This document shows, piece after piece, positions 8,706-17,767 of a DNA stretch of 36,907 nt. The DNA lies in contig PSRJ01000373.1 of assembly GCA_003175985.1 (NCBI GenBank), positions 1 to 36,907 of the forward strand. The letters run 5' to 3'. The notes under the pieces are model-generated. The model was not told the DNA's origin, made no database searches, and was given only the letters and a program-made list of their open reading frames with translations. Position 1 is the first letter of the stretch; the number at the start of each line of letters is the position of its first letter. The position numbers were made by a program, and so were the translations under genes. This DNA comes from Terriglobia bacterium (GTDB lineage: Bacteria; Acidobacteriota; Terriglobia; Bryobacterales; Bryobacteraceae).

Positions 8706-10139
8706 TTGGATACAGTGCCTACACGAACTGCGTTTGCCGTATCACCCAGGTTTCGACCCGTGTTGGATCCCGACTTCGTTCCGGCCTCCCTGTGGAACCG
8801 CGCCTATCGCGCCCAGGTAGCCGCGTCGAGTCATAGCCGGAAACTGGCTCTGGCACTGGAACGCAGCGGCGATTCGCGGTCCGTCTTCCACACGGCCATT
8901 CTGCCTGACGAAAATAGGAATTTCTCTCTCAACTACCGCTATGTCGAGCGCCTGCTGAAATTTCTCCTCTGGCAGAAGGGCGGTTATCGAGTTACAGTGT
9001 GCGGCGATCCCCAAATTGGCGACTGGCTCCGCCACGTCTATGCACCGGGAGGAAAACGGCATTTCGATCAGGACTTCCTGGGAACACGAGTCTATGGGAG
9101 GCCCCTGGAAATTCATTCCGCGCGCTACGAAGACGCCCCAGCGGCGGTGGAGCCTACGAAGCCGCTCGGACGGCACCTCGATGGTTATCGCATCGGTTTC
9201 GACTTGGGCGCCAGCGATCGCAAGTGTGCTGCCGTAGCAAACGGAGCAATCGTTTTCACGGAAGAGGTGCCCTGGAATCCCACCGCGCAGTCCGACCCCC
9301 AGTATCACTATGACGGCATCGACGATTCGCTGAGGCGCGCGGCGGCTCACCTTCCCCGCGTGGATGCCATTGGGGGCAGTGCCGCGGGCGTCTATGTGAA
9401 CAACGAGGTTCGCGCGGGTTCCCTCTATCGTGCAGTTCCGCCGCCGCTGTTTGAGAGCCGCGTCCGGCATCTTTTCTTTGATCTTCAGAGAGCGTGGGGC
9501 GGCGTCCCTTTCGAAGTAGTGAATGACGGCGAGGTGACCGCGCTCGCGGGGGCTATGGCGCTCCAGGACAATGCCGTGCTGGGAATTGCCATGGGCAGCA
9601 GCCTCGCCGCGGGATTCGTTACCCCCCAGGGTGTCATTACCTCCTGGCTCAACGAACTCGCTTTTGTCCCGGTGGACTACCGCGAAGAGGCTCCTCTGGA
9701 CGAATGGTCCGGCGACTCCGGTGTGGGGGTTCAATACTTTTCTCAACAAGCGGTCGGGCGGTTGCTGGGGGCTGCAGGCATCGAACTGCCTCTGGAAATG
9801 GCGCTGCCCGCCAGGCTGGAGCGGGTGCAAGCGCTGGTTGCCTGTGGAGATGTTCGCGCACGGCGCATTTACGAAACGCTCGGCGTGTATTTCGGGTATG
9901 CCATTGCGACGTATGCCGACTTCTACGAAGTCCGCAACCTGGTGGTATTGGGCCGCGTGCTGACCGGAGAAGGCGGCGACCTGTTACTGGCGACTGCCCG
10001 TCAGGTGTTGCGCGCCGAGTTTCCCGAACTCGCCGGGCGCCTAAGTTTTCACATCCCCGATGAAAAGGAAAAGCGGCACGGCCAGGCCATCGCGGCAGCC
10101 AGCCTTCCCGTTATCCCTGTACTGGAGGGGATCGGCTAG
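8706..10139 (+). CDS. ROK-fold protein (sugar kinase-like) with long N-terminal extension
   Basis: The protein has 477 residues. An ASKHA/ROK-type nucleotide-binding core begins near residue 160 with the phosphate motif IGFDLGASDRK. It continues with GGSAAGVYVN, the region with the catalytic Asp (FEVVNDGEVTALAGA) and the second phosphate motif (LGIAMGSSLAAGF). ROK kinases phosphorylate glucose, GlcNAc, ManNAc and similar sugars. Two things are odd: the first 155 residues are an extension with no recognised motif, and the usual ROK zinc motif (CxCGxxGCxE) is absent, so it may be a kinase of unusual specificity or a non-catalytic relative. The start is TTG at 8706; GTG at 8715 is an alternative. 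Its TAG stop overlaps the stop of the opposite-strand hydrolase gene. Confidence 0.75.
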   Translation: MDTVPTRTAFAVSPRFRPVLDPDFVPASLWNRAYRAQVAASSHSRKLALALERSGDSRSVFHTAILPDENRNFSLNYRYVERLLKFLLWQKGGYRVTVCGDPQIGDWLRHVYAPGGKRHFDQDFLGTRVYGRPLEIHSARYEDAPAAVEPTKPLGRHLDGYRIGFDLGASDRKCAAVANGAIVFTEEVPWNPTAQSDPQYHYDGIDDSLRRAAAHLPRVDAIGGSAAGVYVNNEVRAGSLYRAVPPPLFESRVRHLFFDLQRAWGGVPFEVVNDGEVTALAGAMALQDNAVLGIAMGSSLAAGFVTPQGVITSWLNELAFVPVDYREEAPLDEWSGDSGVGVQYFSQQAVGRLLGAAGIELPLEMALPARLERVQALVACGDVRARRIYETLGVYFGYAIATYADFYEVRNLVVLGRVLTGEGGDLLLATARQVLRAEFPELAGRLSFHIPDEKEKRHGQAIAAASLPVIPVLEGIG

Positions 10140-11770
10140 TTGCTATTCGCGCCGGTCCTGCCGATACTCTTCAGGAACTCGTCGTTGGTTGTAACACGTC
10201 CGTGAATGGGCACGTGCTGTACGACGTCCAACTTCTGTTTCAGCATATTCTGATACAGGGTTCTCATCCCGGCAGTCGGAGGAACCGGCTGACCGCCCTG
10301 GCCGGGCGTGTAGAGATCCGCGTTGATCAGAACTCTTTCTTTCGGTAAGTACGCGATCAGCATATCGGCACTGTGGTTGCCTTGGGCGTAGGAAGGATCG
10401 CCCAACTCGTACGCCATATCCTGCACGTGAAAGATTTCAAGAATGTGCTCTCCGTCGGTGATCACGTATTTCGCAGCGCCACCGCCTGGGCCTCCGGCGA
10501 AGCTGGTAACCGTCTCGATCGGAGCCGGCCGCCGGCTGATCATGTACATGGGGTTGTAGAGCGCCATGCGGTCGGGCTGCAATTCCCGGGCTGCCGGGTA
10601 GAACATGATATCGAGGTAATACTGCTTGTTGGATTCATGTGTGATGACAGTCGTGCCCTGGGAGAGATAGGTGCGCAGTCCGCCCGCGTGGTCGAAGTGA
10701 TGGTGGGTATTGACCGCATATCGGACCAGTTTATTCGGGAGCAGCCGAGTCGCTTCCTCGAGAACGGCAAGTGAACGAGCTTCGTTCTGGGGCGCCTCGA
10801 CCACGGCGGCGAAGTCCTTGAATTCCACGAGGACGCTATTGTGCGTGCCTCCGCCGAGCAGCCAGACGCCGTCGGCCAGTTTTTGGCTTTCGACTTTGAC
10901 GGGTGGCACAGTCGCGGTCCGCACCACATCAGGGACAGGCATGATCGTCACTGGTACGTTGGCCTTCAGGTCCGTGACGTTGTACTCGTAGTAGTTGTGC
11001 GCGGGGTTCAGTCTTGGATCCCCCTGATGTACGTGCAGGAGTGTGGGGAACATCACGCCGTCAAAGTTCTTATAGTTCGTGAAGCGCATCTCGTAATCCA
11101 TGTCGCCATAAACGGGATTGGGAAACCAGGTATCGGTCAGTTCGACCAGATTCCGATCATTGATGGTTCCATTGACGCGGTACTTGCCGATAGTGAAAGA
11201 AACGATGGTCACCTGGCGCCCGCCCTGCGAGAGCCCGAAGTCTGACGGGCCCACGATGGGCAGCTTAATGGCAGTCGCGTCTTTCGCCGCCAGCGCCGCT
11301 TTGAGGAATCCGTGGGGCGTGATCGCCAGATCGAGCTGCCGCAATTCAACATAGGAAACGCCGTCGAGATATAAGGTGGTGAGGGGGACAGGCTTGTTAC
11401 CCAGCATGTCCCAGGCGTAGTTGCCGCTCAGAATGGATGTGACACGTTCTTCGGGCATGGGTGGCCTGCCCAGGAGCGGGTAGCGACCCTGCCGGCGCGT
11501 ATAGTCCTCGCGGGACCATTTGGCTTCGTAGTCAATCACACGCGTGTAGTCGGCAACTTCGTAATGCGGCCAGTCTTCGGAGAGCCCGTATGTCTGGCCG
11601 ATTCGCGAAGACCATCCGCTGGCGGAGTACTGGATGTTCTTGAGATTGGCGCCGCCCATGGCCTTGATGGAAGCTTCGAGGATGGAACGGACATCCTTTA
11701 CCGTCTGCGCTGATGCAATTCCGGCCGCCAGGCCCAGATAAGCCACGAAAGCGGCTCCCTTGCACTTCAT
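10136..11770 (-). CDS. Secreted metallo-beta-lactamase-fold hydrolase
   Basis: This 544-residue protein starts with a signal peptide (AAFVAYLGLAAGIASA). Residues of about 25-290 form a domain of mostly beta character, resembling outer-membrane lipoprotein-sorting or polymer-binding folds. The metallo-beta-lactamase domain follows from about residue 298. Its metal motif is THHHFDH (H356, H358, D360, H361), with a later His in QGNHSADM and another in VPIHGR. The fold hydrolyses varied esters, lactams and thioesters; the substrate here is unknown. GGGAGG-type purine sequence (GGGAGGACCAC) directly precedes the ATG. It is the last gene of a minus-strand group with the GH-A-like and cupin genes, separated by 67-base gaps. 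It shares a palindromic CTAG at its 3' end with the ROK gene. Confidence 0.85.
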   Translation of the reverse strand: MKCKGAAFVAYLGLAAGIASAQTVKDVRSILEASIKAMGGANLKNIQYSASGWSSRIGQTYGLSEDWPHYEVADYTRVIDYEAKWSREDYTRRQGRYPLLGRPPMPEERVTSILSGNYAWDMLGNKPVPLTTLYLDGVSYVELRQLDLAITPHGFLKAALAAKDATAIKLPIVGPSDFGLSQGGRQVTIVSFTIGKYRVNGTINDRNLVELTDTWFPNPVYGDMDYEMRFTNYKNFDGVMFPTLLHVHQGDPRLNPAHNYYEYNVTDLKANVPVTIMPVPDVVRTATVPPVKVESQKLADGVWLLGGGTHNSVLVEFKDFAAVVEAPQNEARSLAVLEEATRLLPNKLVRYAVNTHHHFDHAGGLRTYLSQGTTVITHESNKQYYLDIMFYPAARELQPDRMALYNPMYMISRRPAPIETVTSFAGGPGGGAAKYVITDGEHILEIFHVQDMAYELGDPSYAQGNHSADMLIAYLPKERVLINADLYTPGQGGQPVPPTAGMRTLYQNMLKQKLDVVQHVPIHGRVTTNDEFLKSIGRTGANSN

Positions 11771-11837
11771 GTGGTCCTCCCGCGGTAATAGTCTTGATGT
11801 TTTTCGAGCCCGAACCGAGCGACTTAGCCGGGCGCCT

Positions 11838-12920
11838 TCACACGCCGGTAACCGTTTTCAAAGCGTTAAAGAACTGCCGCTTCCGTTCGCTGTTGATCCC
11901 CCAATTCACCGGCGGACATTGATAGCCCTCCGCGTAATCGTTCTTGCCGGGGTCGAAGTAACCCCATGACGTATATTCGCCGAGTGCCGCCAGCATGTGA
12001 TTGTCGGGATCGCCGAAGCGGAAATGATCGTCCTCATTGATCAAAACCGGCATAGGCCGCCAAGTCGACACCTGGCGCGAGGCGCGAATCATTTTCCGAA
12101 TCCGGTCAGGCTCGTCCGGTCCGTTGCCATGCAATAGTAGAAAATCCGACGCCTTGACCACATTGGGATCGGCCGGCCTGCCGCCACCGTAACTGGTCCC
12201 CGCCAAAAGCCTGCGACCTTGGCGCTTGATGGTCTTGACCGTTTCGATAAGCTCATCCACCCGCGGTGGCTTGAGAATCTCGTGATGGTACGCTTTGACG
12301 TCGCATTCATTATTGACCTCAACCAACACGTTACGGTGGCCGGTTTCCAGCAGCCATTCGGTAGCATTGGACACGGCGCGGCGCACGGCGGCTTCATCCT
12401 TCACCCGGCCATCCTGGCCAAAGTAGAAGTAGCCGACAATCACCACCATGCCCAGCTCGTCAGCGCGCGCCAGTATGCGCGCCAGGCGGCTCATATAGGC
12501 TTGCCGCAAGTTGCCTTCCGAATCGATGGCCGTATTCTCCCAAGGCTGGCTTTTCGAATAGCCCTCGGGGCTGCCGCCCTGCAGATTGACAGTGAATGCG
12601 AGGACGCCGTGCCGCCTCCACTCCGGAAGGGCCCCGAGAAACTCACGAACGTTGCGCTCCGGATCCCATTCCCCGGTATCAGGGTAGGCCCAGCGCGACC
12701 GGGTTGCCGGATTGAGATCGTCGAAAATAGCTTGGACCGCGCGGACATTCATCAGCAGCCCTTCAATTTTCATGCCTCGAAACCGCCGCCCCGCATAAGT
12801 GAGTTTGCCATTGATGAGAAACTGTTCCCCTTGGATGGAAACTTCGGTCCGGCCGGTCTGGGCGCTGGCAGCCAGAGCCGGCGTGGCGCACGCTAACTTA
12901 ACAAAAGTTCGTCTATCCAT
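11838..12920 (-). CDS. Secreted GH-A clan (GH5-like) glycoside hydrolase-like protein, Tat signal
   Basis: The protein has 360 residues. The N-terminus MDRRTFVKLACATPALAASA is a twin-arginine-type signal (RRTFVK), suggesting export of a folded protein. Two motifs fit the (beta/alpha)8 GH-A clan: VEVNNECD, with N204-E205 as candidate acid/base, and VLINEDDHF, with E296 as candidate nucleophile. A small N-terminal strand segment precedes the barrel. The substrate cannot be told. The start at 12920 was preferred over 12959 because GGAG lies 8 bases upstream and the Tat motif then falls at the N-terminus. The neighbours are a cupin upstream and a metallo-beta-lactamase-fold enzyme downstream, all exported, so they may act on one extracellular substrate (inference). 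Confidence 0.72.
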   Translation of the reverse strand: MDRRTFVKLACATPALAASAQTGRTEVSIQGEQFLINGKLTYAGRRFRGMKIEGLLMNVRAVQAIFDDLNPATRSRWAYPDTGEWDPERNVREFLGALPEWRRHGVLAFTVNLQGGSPEGYSKSQPWENTAIDSEGNLRQAYMSRLARILARADELGMVVIVGYFYFGQDGRVKDEAAVRRAVSNATEWLLETGHRNVLVEVNNECDVKAYHHEILKPPRVDELIETVKTIKRQGRRLLAGTSYGGGRPADPNVVKASDFLLLHGNGPDEPDRIRKMIRASRQVSTWRPMPVLINEDDHFRFGDPDNHMLAALGEYTSWGYFDPGKNDYAEGYQCPPVNWGINSERKRQFFNALKTVTGV

Positions 12921-12987
12921 TTGTGAAACTCCAGGGCCGCCCCGCGGCGGGGAGACCATTGCCGCGGGGGGACGCAGAGTGCACGGG

Positions 12988-13443
12988 CTATGGCTTCACT
13001 GATTTAATCGTGAGGTAATTGATAAAGCCATTCACCTGCTTGAACCAATGGGGCTGACCCGCCGGTATAACCAGCACATCGCCTTTCTTGAGATTGTAGG
13101 TTTGCCCGTTTGCGATGTCCTTCGCGGTCATCTGACCGGGCCGGGTCGTCTTGGGTTCAACCGCCGTGCCGCCGACAACGATAGTTGCGCTGCCGTCCAT
13201 GATGTAGAAGATGTCGGTCTCTTTCTCATGGATTTCGATATTGCCGTTTGCGGTGCGCCGGTCCGTCTGCACGCGATACGCGTCGCCGGGAATCAGCGGG
13301 TTTCCGCCTTGCTTTCCAAAATTGTCAAGTACCCGTTGACTTTCCATGTAAACGGGACCGTCGGCGGCCTTCAGCGGCAGTGTCACATTTGGATACACAG
13401 CCAGCACGCCGAACAGAAAAGATGCGAGTGCGCGCAATTTCAT
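12988..13443 (-). CDS. Small secreted cupin-domain protein
   Basis: This 151-residue protein has a signal peptide (LRALASFLFGVLAVYPNV) and one cupin barrel. The first cupin motif is IEIHEKETDIFYIMDGSATI, with H72 and the glutamates as likely metal ligands. The second is KGDVLVIPAGQPHWF, ending in the conserved His. Single-domain cupins of this type bind a metal and may be isomerases, dioxygenases or binding proteins; sequence alone does not decide. It is the first gene of the minus-strand group that continues with the GH-A-like protein, 67 bases downstream. Confidence 0.82.
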   Translation of the reverse strand: MKLRALASFLFGVLAVYPNVTLPLKAADGPVYMESQRVLDNFGKQGGNPLIPGDAYRVQTDRRTANGNIEIHEKETDIFYIMDGSATIVVGGTAVEPKTTRPGQMTAKDIANGQTYNLKKGDVLVIPAGQPHWFKQVNGFINYLTIKSVKP

Positions 13444-13561
13444 ATCTTCACCATTTGACTTGAGCAGAGTTGAAACGGACTACACAAAGCAGCCCTATTT
13501 TAGTACAACAGCTTGAGCGCAACGGGAATGCTGCCGCAACGCGCCCAATGGTCCGGCGGCT

Positions 13562-15436
13562 CTACTTGTCCGGAATCGTAAGTAAGAGAGCCATGGTAGC
13601 CCAACTGGAAGCGCCATCGGATGCGAATTGGTGCCAGCCGTGCGGGAACCCGCTTTCGAACGTATGGGGCTGAACCGGAACGGCACGCGTCGGCATGAAC
13701 CAGGACCCGTCGTCGAGTTGATTCTTGAGCAGCCATCGCACGCCTTTTTCATAGACCGGGTCTTTGACGGAAAGACCGCCCGAAATATGCAGAGCGTAAA
13801 GCGCTTCACCTGTTGCGTAGGCTTCCCCCGGATAGCCCGAAAGCAGACTCCAGCTTCCATCCTGATTCTGAGCGGCTTCGAGAGACTTTACGAACGGCGC
13901 ACGTTCCGCGGCAGTAGCCCCTGCGTCGGCCAGCCCGTTGAGCTGCATCGCCCGCTCTTCCTCAGATACGGCCTTGGCGGAAAGCAGCCATCTCTTGGCG
14001 CGCGCCTGTCGCTCGTTGAATTCTTCCCGGCGGCCGGGGATCGGATATAGGCGGATCGCGCGCAAGGCAACCGCGGTTGTGGTGAACGGCCCGTATTCCT
14101 CGGGCGGGCGGTAGCTTGTCGTCCTCCAGGTTCCGTCAGGAAACTGGTTAATCGATAAGTAGTGAATATGCGAGTCGGTCAACGGGTCCGCGGGATACCC
14201 TGCTGCGGCCATGCCCATGAGCGTATAGCCGAGCGTGTCGGAGGCGCCCCCGATGGTCGATCCCAGGCGCATGGACTCGAAATAGGGCTTGTCAGTGGCC
14301 ACTGCGTATTCAAGTTCCTTCCTGGCCTGCTGCTCGTTAATCGCGAAGCCTTTTTTTCTGGCGATCGCAACCGCCATCTGAGGCAACGAGTTGTTGTGGC
14401 ACGAGACACAACTGCGGCTCTTGAATACCGCCTCGCCGCTCATTTCGAGCAGAGGTAGGACTCTTTTCACGGCGGTGCGCGCGTCGGAAGCTCCTCCAGA
14501 GGGCTTCGGCCAATCTTCTCTCCCCTCCCTGGCGCCCGCTCTAGCCAGAAGCGGCAGAGTGGAGGGCGATCCCATGCGCGCCGCCAGCAGGTACGCGGTA
14601 TCGCCCCGATCGTTCCTGGCGTTGGGGTCAACGCCCTTTGCGAGCAGCCAATCCACCATCCGGTCGCGATCCTGCGGGGCTTCCATGGAAAGGACGGCCT
14701 GCATCAGGAGCGTGAAGCCCTCGCGGTCCCTGGCGTCGAGCGAAGCTCCATGATCCAGCAGAAACTGCGATAGCTCGGGCATCGCCCGCTTAACCGTTTC
14801 GTTCAGTACACCGCCTCCGGGCAGGCGGAAGCCAGTTACAGGGGCGCCCTTTTCCACTAACAGGCGCACGCATTCGTCGCACCGCGCCGTGATCGCGGCA
14901 AAAATTGACGCACTGTCCGTGCCTCCCGGGCTGACGCCTATGCTCAGCAGATATCGGATCGCTTCGAGATCCCCTTTCTGCGCCGCTGCGACCATCAGGC
15001 GGTCTTCGGGCTGAGCGCCTTTGGCTACAAGGAGCTTGACTACTGGTGTGGATCCGAAAGTTGTTACCGCGACACTCATCGGGGTGGCGCCACTTTTGCT
15101 TTTTGCTTTCACATCCGCACCGTGATCCACCAGGAGGCGGGTTTTTTCCAAATTCACCGCGGCATACATCAGTGCGCTGGAGCCTGAAGCGTTTCTGGCG
15201 TTGACGTCGGCCTTGGCATTCAGGAGCAGCGTCATCATTTGTGTGTCGGATTCGATAACCGCGTGCATCAGCGCAGTTGTCCCATCGGCGTCTCCGGTGT
15301 TGGCGTCCACGCCGGCGCCAATCAGCTTCTGGACCTGCGCATGGTTCCCAGCCCGAATCGCGGTCAGCAGAACGTTCGAATCGGCGCCGAAAAGGACTAC
15401 CGGACCGAAAAAGATCACCGCGAGAGTTCGGATCAT
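13562..15436 (-). CDS. Ankyrin-repeat / single-heme CxxCH / prenyltransferase-fold fusion, secreted
   Basis: This 624-residue protein has a signal peptide (MIRTLAVIFFGPVVLFGADS). Residues of about 22-305 are ankyrin repeats; recognisable units include DGTTALMHAV, SGSSALMYAA, SGATPMSVAV, EGFTLLMQAV and RGDTAYLLAA. A single heme c-type motif follows, CVSCH (C343, C346, H347). The C-terminal half resembles the alpha/alpha-barrel of the terpenoid cyclase/prenyltransferase superfamily, with three QW-like motifs (FPDGTW, QNQDGSW, LDDGSW). The Asp-rich DxDD motif of squalene-hopene cyclases is not visible, so cyclase activity is doubtful. The start at 15436 follows GGAGAA and gives a signal peptide; the frame stays open upstream but without coding character. 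Heme attachment would take place in the periplasm. Confidence 0.83.
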   Translation of the reverse strand: MIRTLAVIFFGPVVLFGADSNVLLTAIRAGNHAQVQKLIGAGVDANTGDADGTTALMHAVIESDTQMMTLLLNAKADVNARNASGSSALMYAAVNLEKTRLLVDHGADVKAKSKSGATPMSVAVTTFGSTPVVKLLVAKGAQPEDRLMVAAAQKGDLEAIRYLLSIGVSPGGTDSASIFAAITARCDECVRLLVEKGAPVTGFRLPGGGVLNETVKRAMPELSQFLLDHGASLDARDREGFTLLMQAVLSMEAPQDRDRMVDWLLAKGVDPNARNDRGDTAYLLAARMGSPSTLPLLARAGAREGREDWPKPSGGASDARTAVKRVLPLLEMSGEAVFKSRSCVSCHNNSLPQMAVAIARKKGFAINEQQARKELEYAVATDKPYFESMRLGSTIGGASDTLGYTLMGMAAAGYPADPLTDSHIHYLSINQFPDGTWRTTSYRPPEEYGPFTTTAVALRAIRLYPIPGRREEFNERQARAKRWLLSAKAVSEEERAMQLNGLADAGATAAERAPFVKSLEAAQNQDGSWSLLSGYPGEAYATGEALYALHISGGLSVKDPVYEKGVRWLLKNQLDDGSWFMPTRAVPVQPHTFESGFPHGWHQFASDGASSWATMALLLTIPDK

Positions 15437-15547
15437 GCTGGGTTCTCCGTTTCTGTTACCTCTACAACCCAACAATCTTACTCCGCCGCTCCGGCGTCGT
15501 GGAATGCTCTGGCGATCGGGCGTAAAGTACGCCAGAATAGACCGCGG

Positions 15548-16741
15548 ATGTCTGGCATGACCGAGTGGCTCAAGGCGTCGGCGAAGGAGCGCTCGCTCGG
15601 GGTACAATCCTGTCTCAATCGCATTCGGTCCCTTGACCCTTCTATTCAGGCCTGGGTCCAAGTCCTGCCGCAGAAGCCGACGGGCCAAGGAAAGCTATCG
15701 GGCATACCCTTCGGAGTGAAGGATATCGTGGAGACGCGGGGCCTGGCCACCGAATATGGTTCTCCCATCTACAAGGGAAGAGTGGGCACGGTGGATGCCG
15801 CAATCATCAAGGACATGCGGAAGCGAGGGGCGATTCTCCTGGGAAAGACTCAGACGACCGCTTTCGCGTATCAAACACCCGCGCCTACGCGGAATCCGCG
15901 TAATCTGGAGCATACGCCCGGCGGCAGTTCGAGCGGCTCCGCGGCAGCCGTGGCCGCCGGGATGGTTCCGTTCACGATCGGAGAGCAAACCCGGGGCTCG
16001 GTGTTGCGTCCCGCATCTTTTTGCGGCGTTACGGGTTTCAAGCCCACATTCGGTCTTCTCTCGATGGAAGGAGTTTTGCCGCTGTCACGGAGCCTTGATA
16101 CGCTGGGCTTTTTCACGCACACGCCGAGCGATATGGCCGCGCTGTGGGAATCGTTAGGACACTCGACTGGCGGTTCCGAGGATTTCGAATTCGGCGCCCC
16201 GGAGCCGATGCCTGACGTCGAACCAGCGATGGCCGCGGCTTTTCGGAGTAGTCTTTCGCGGCTCCGAAATGCCGGCGTCTCGATCCGGCCGTTAGATATC
16301 GCAGCAACGCTCGCGAGCCTTGCCGATACCAACCTGACCATCATGCTTTACGAGGGAGCTCGTTTTCACAAGCCGCGGTATGACGAGTATGGCGACCGTC
16401 TGGCGGATCTTGCGGATCTGGTTCGGCAAGGACTGCGGATTTCTGTCGAACGTTATGACGAGGCCTTGAGGTATGTAGACGCCGGCAGGGCGAAATTCGC
16501 CGAGCGGTTCAAGGGCACTCCTGTGATCCTGACGCCAGCAGCCGTTGGTCCTGCACCCGCCGGGCTTGCTTCCACGGGCGATCCGAGGATGAACGCGCCA
16601 TGGACTGCTCTGGGAACGCCGGCGATTTCTATCCCGATGCCGGTAGGAAATGAATTGCCCCTGGGTCTTCAAATGACAGCGGAGCGAGGCCAGGAAGCAC
16701 GCCTGCTGGGCGCTGCCGTGCGGCTGCACCGCATCTTCTGA
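15548..16741 (+). CDS. Amidase signature family hydrolase
   Basis: This 397-residue protein has the Ser-cisSer-Lys triad of the amidase signature family. The Lys is K58 (GIPFGVKDIV), the bridging Ser is about S127 (GGSSSGSAAAVAAG) and the nucleophile is S151 (GEQTRGSVLRPASFCG). The usual GTDTGGS is GEQTRGS here, a variant I would still expect to be active. There is no signal peptide, so it is likely cytoplasmic. It is somewhat shorter than GatA or typical amidases (about 450-480). The absence of gatB/gatC neighbours argues against a tRNA amidotransferase. The start is uncertain between 15548 and 15557, with no clear ribosome binding site. The cyclase-family gene follows after 29 bases, perhaps in one operon. 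Confidence 0.88.
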   Translation: MSGMTEWLKASAKERSLGVQSCLNRIRSLDPSIQAWVQVLPQKPTGQGKLSGIPFGVKDIVETRGLATEYGSPIYKGRVGTVDAAIIKDMRKRGAILLGKTQTTAFAYQTPAPTRNPRNLEHTPGGSSSGSAAAVAAGMVPFTIGEQTRGSVLRPASFCGVTGFKPTFGLLSMEGVLPLSRSLDTLGFFTHTPSDMAALWESLGHSTGGSEDFEFGAPEPMPDVEPAMAAAFRSSLSRLRNAGVSIRPLDIAATLASLADTNLTIMLYEGARFHKPRYDEYGDRLADLADLVRQGLRISVERYDEALRYVDAGRAKFAERFKGTPVILTPAAVGPAPAGLASTGDPRMNAPWTALGTPAISIPMPVGNELPLGLQMTAERGQEARLLGAAVRLHRIF

Positions 16742-16770
16742 TCCGTATCGCGCGTGATAGAATCCCTGGC

Positions 16771-17751
16771 ATGAAAGTTCGCAGCGCCTGCTTCGGAACT
16801 GGCATTTTGCTTTGCCTGAGTGCTTTCGCGCAATCCTCGCACAACGTCGACAAAGCACAGTTTGAACGCTGGATGAAGGAACTTTCAAACTGGGGGCGTT
16901 GGGGCAAGGACGACCAGAAAGGCACTGTAAATCTGATCACACCAGCCAAGGTGAAACAGGCTGCTGCCTCGGTAAAAGACGGCGTCACCGTCTCACTCGA
17001 ACATCCCGTGCTCACCGCGCGTGCGACAGACAACAGCGACCCTCTGGTCCACACCATGACGGCCACAAGCCAGAATCCGGTATTGGGCGCTTACGCCATG
17101 GATCGATACGAAATCTCCTTTCATGGCTATGGCCACACTCACATGGATGCGCTTGGCCACGCGTTTCGCGACGGCAAGATGTATAACGGCTATGCGCAGG
17201 GCGAGATCACCAGTGCGGGGGCGGGGAAGAACGATATTGCGGTATTCCGTAACGGTATCGTGACGCGCGGCGTGTTAATAGACATACCGCGCTTGAAGGG
17301 CGTCCCTTACCTGGAACCCAAGGCCGCCATTTACGTTGAGGACCTGGAGAGCTGGGAGAAAAAGGCCGGAATCAAAGTGGGAAGCGGGGATGCGGTGTTT
17401 GTGCGGACAGGCCGATGGGCACGGCGGGCGGTCAAAGGGCCGTGGAACACCGGGGAAGAGCTGGCTGGCCTGCACGCGTCAACAGTGTCCTGGTTTAAGA
17501 AGCGTGATATCGCAATTCTGGGAGGGGACGGGGCCAGCGATGTTCTGCCTTCGCAGGTTCCCGGTGTCTCGCAGCCCGTTCACTTCCTGATGCTGATCTC
17601 CCTGGGAACGCCGCTGTTTGACAACTGCGATCTGGAACAACTGGCCGAGACGGCGAACCGCCTGGGCCGGTGGGAGTTCCTCTTTTCGGCTGCACCACTG
17701 GCGGTGACTGGCGGAACCGGGTCACCCTTGAACCCGATTGCGGTCTTCTGA
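16771..17751 (+). CDS. Secreted cyclase-family (kynurenine formamidase-like) metal hydrolase
   Basis: The protein has 326 residues, beginning with a signal peptide (MKVRSACFGTGILLCLSAFAQ). The metal motif is HGYGHTHMDALGH (H118, H122, H124, D126, H130), a form of the HxGTHxDxPxH signature of the cyclase family, which includes kynurenine formamidases and isatin hydrolases. Members use Zn or Mn to open formamides or lactams; the secreted subgroup is poorly characterised. A later stretch (DIAILGGDGASDVLPSQ) fits the second part of the active site. It follows the amidase by 29 bases on the same strand, so the two may process related amide compounds, one in the cytoplasm and one outside it (inference). 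Confidence 0.85.
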   Translation: MKVRSACFGTGILLCLSAFAQSSHNVDKAQFERWMKELSNWGRWGKDDQKGTVNLITPAKVKQAAASVKDGVTVSLEHPVLTARATDNSDPLVHTMTATSQNPVLGAYAMDRYEISFHGYGHTHMDALGHAFRDGKMYNGYAQGEITSAGAGKNDIAVFRNGIVTRGVLIDIPRLKGVPYLEPKAAIYVEDLESWEKKAGIKVGSGDAVFVRTGRWARRAVKGPWNTGEELAGLHASTVSWFKKRDIAILGGDGASDVLPSQVPGVSQPVHFLMLISLGTPLFDNCDLEQLAETANRLGRWEFLFSAAPLAVTGGTGSPLNPIAVF

Positions 17752-17767
17752 AGCTTCACTGGATTCT

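Noticed and set aside
8742..9830. 362-codon minus-strand frame inside the ROK gene
   Set aside because: It is a shadow of the ROK coding frame, with low-complexity translation and no ribosome binding site.
15437..15688. Upstream extension of the ankyrin fusion protein by 84 residues
   Set aside because: The extension is Arg-rich and not protein-like, overlaps the divergent amidase start, and the ATG at 15436 has GGAGAA and a clean signal peptide.
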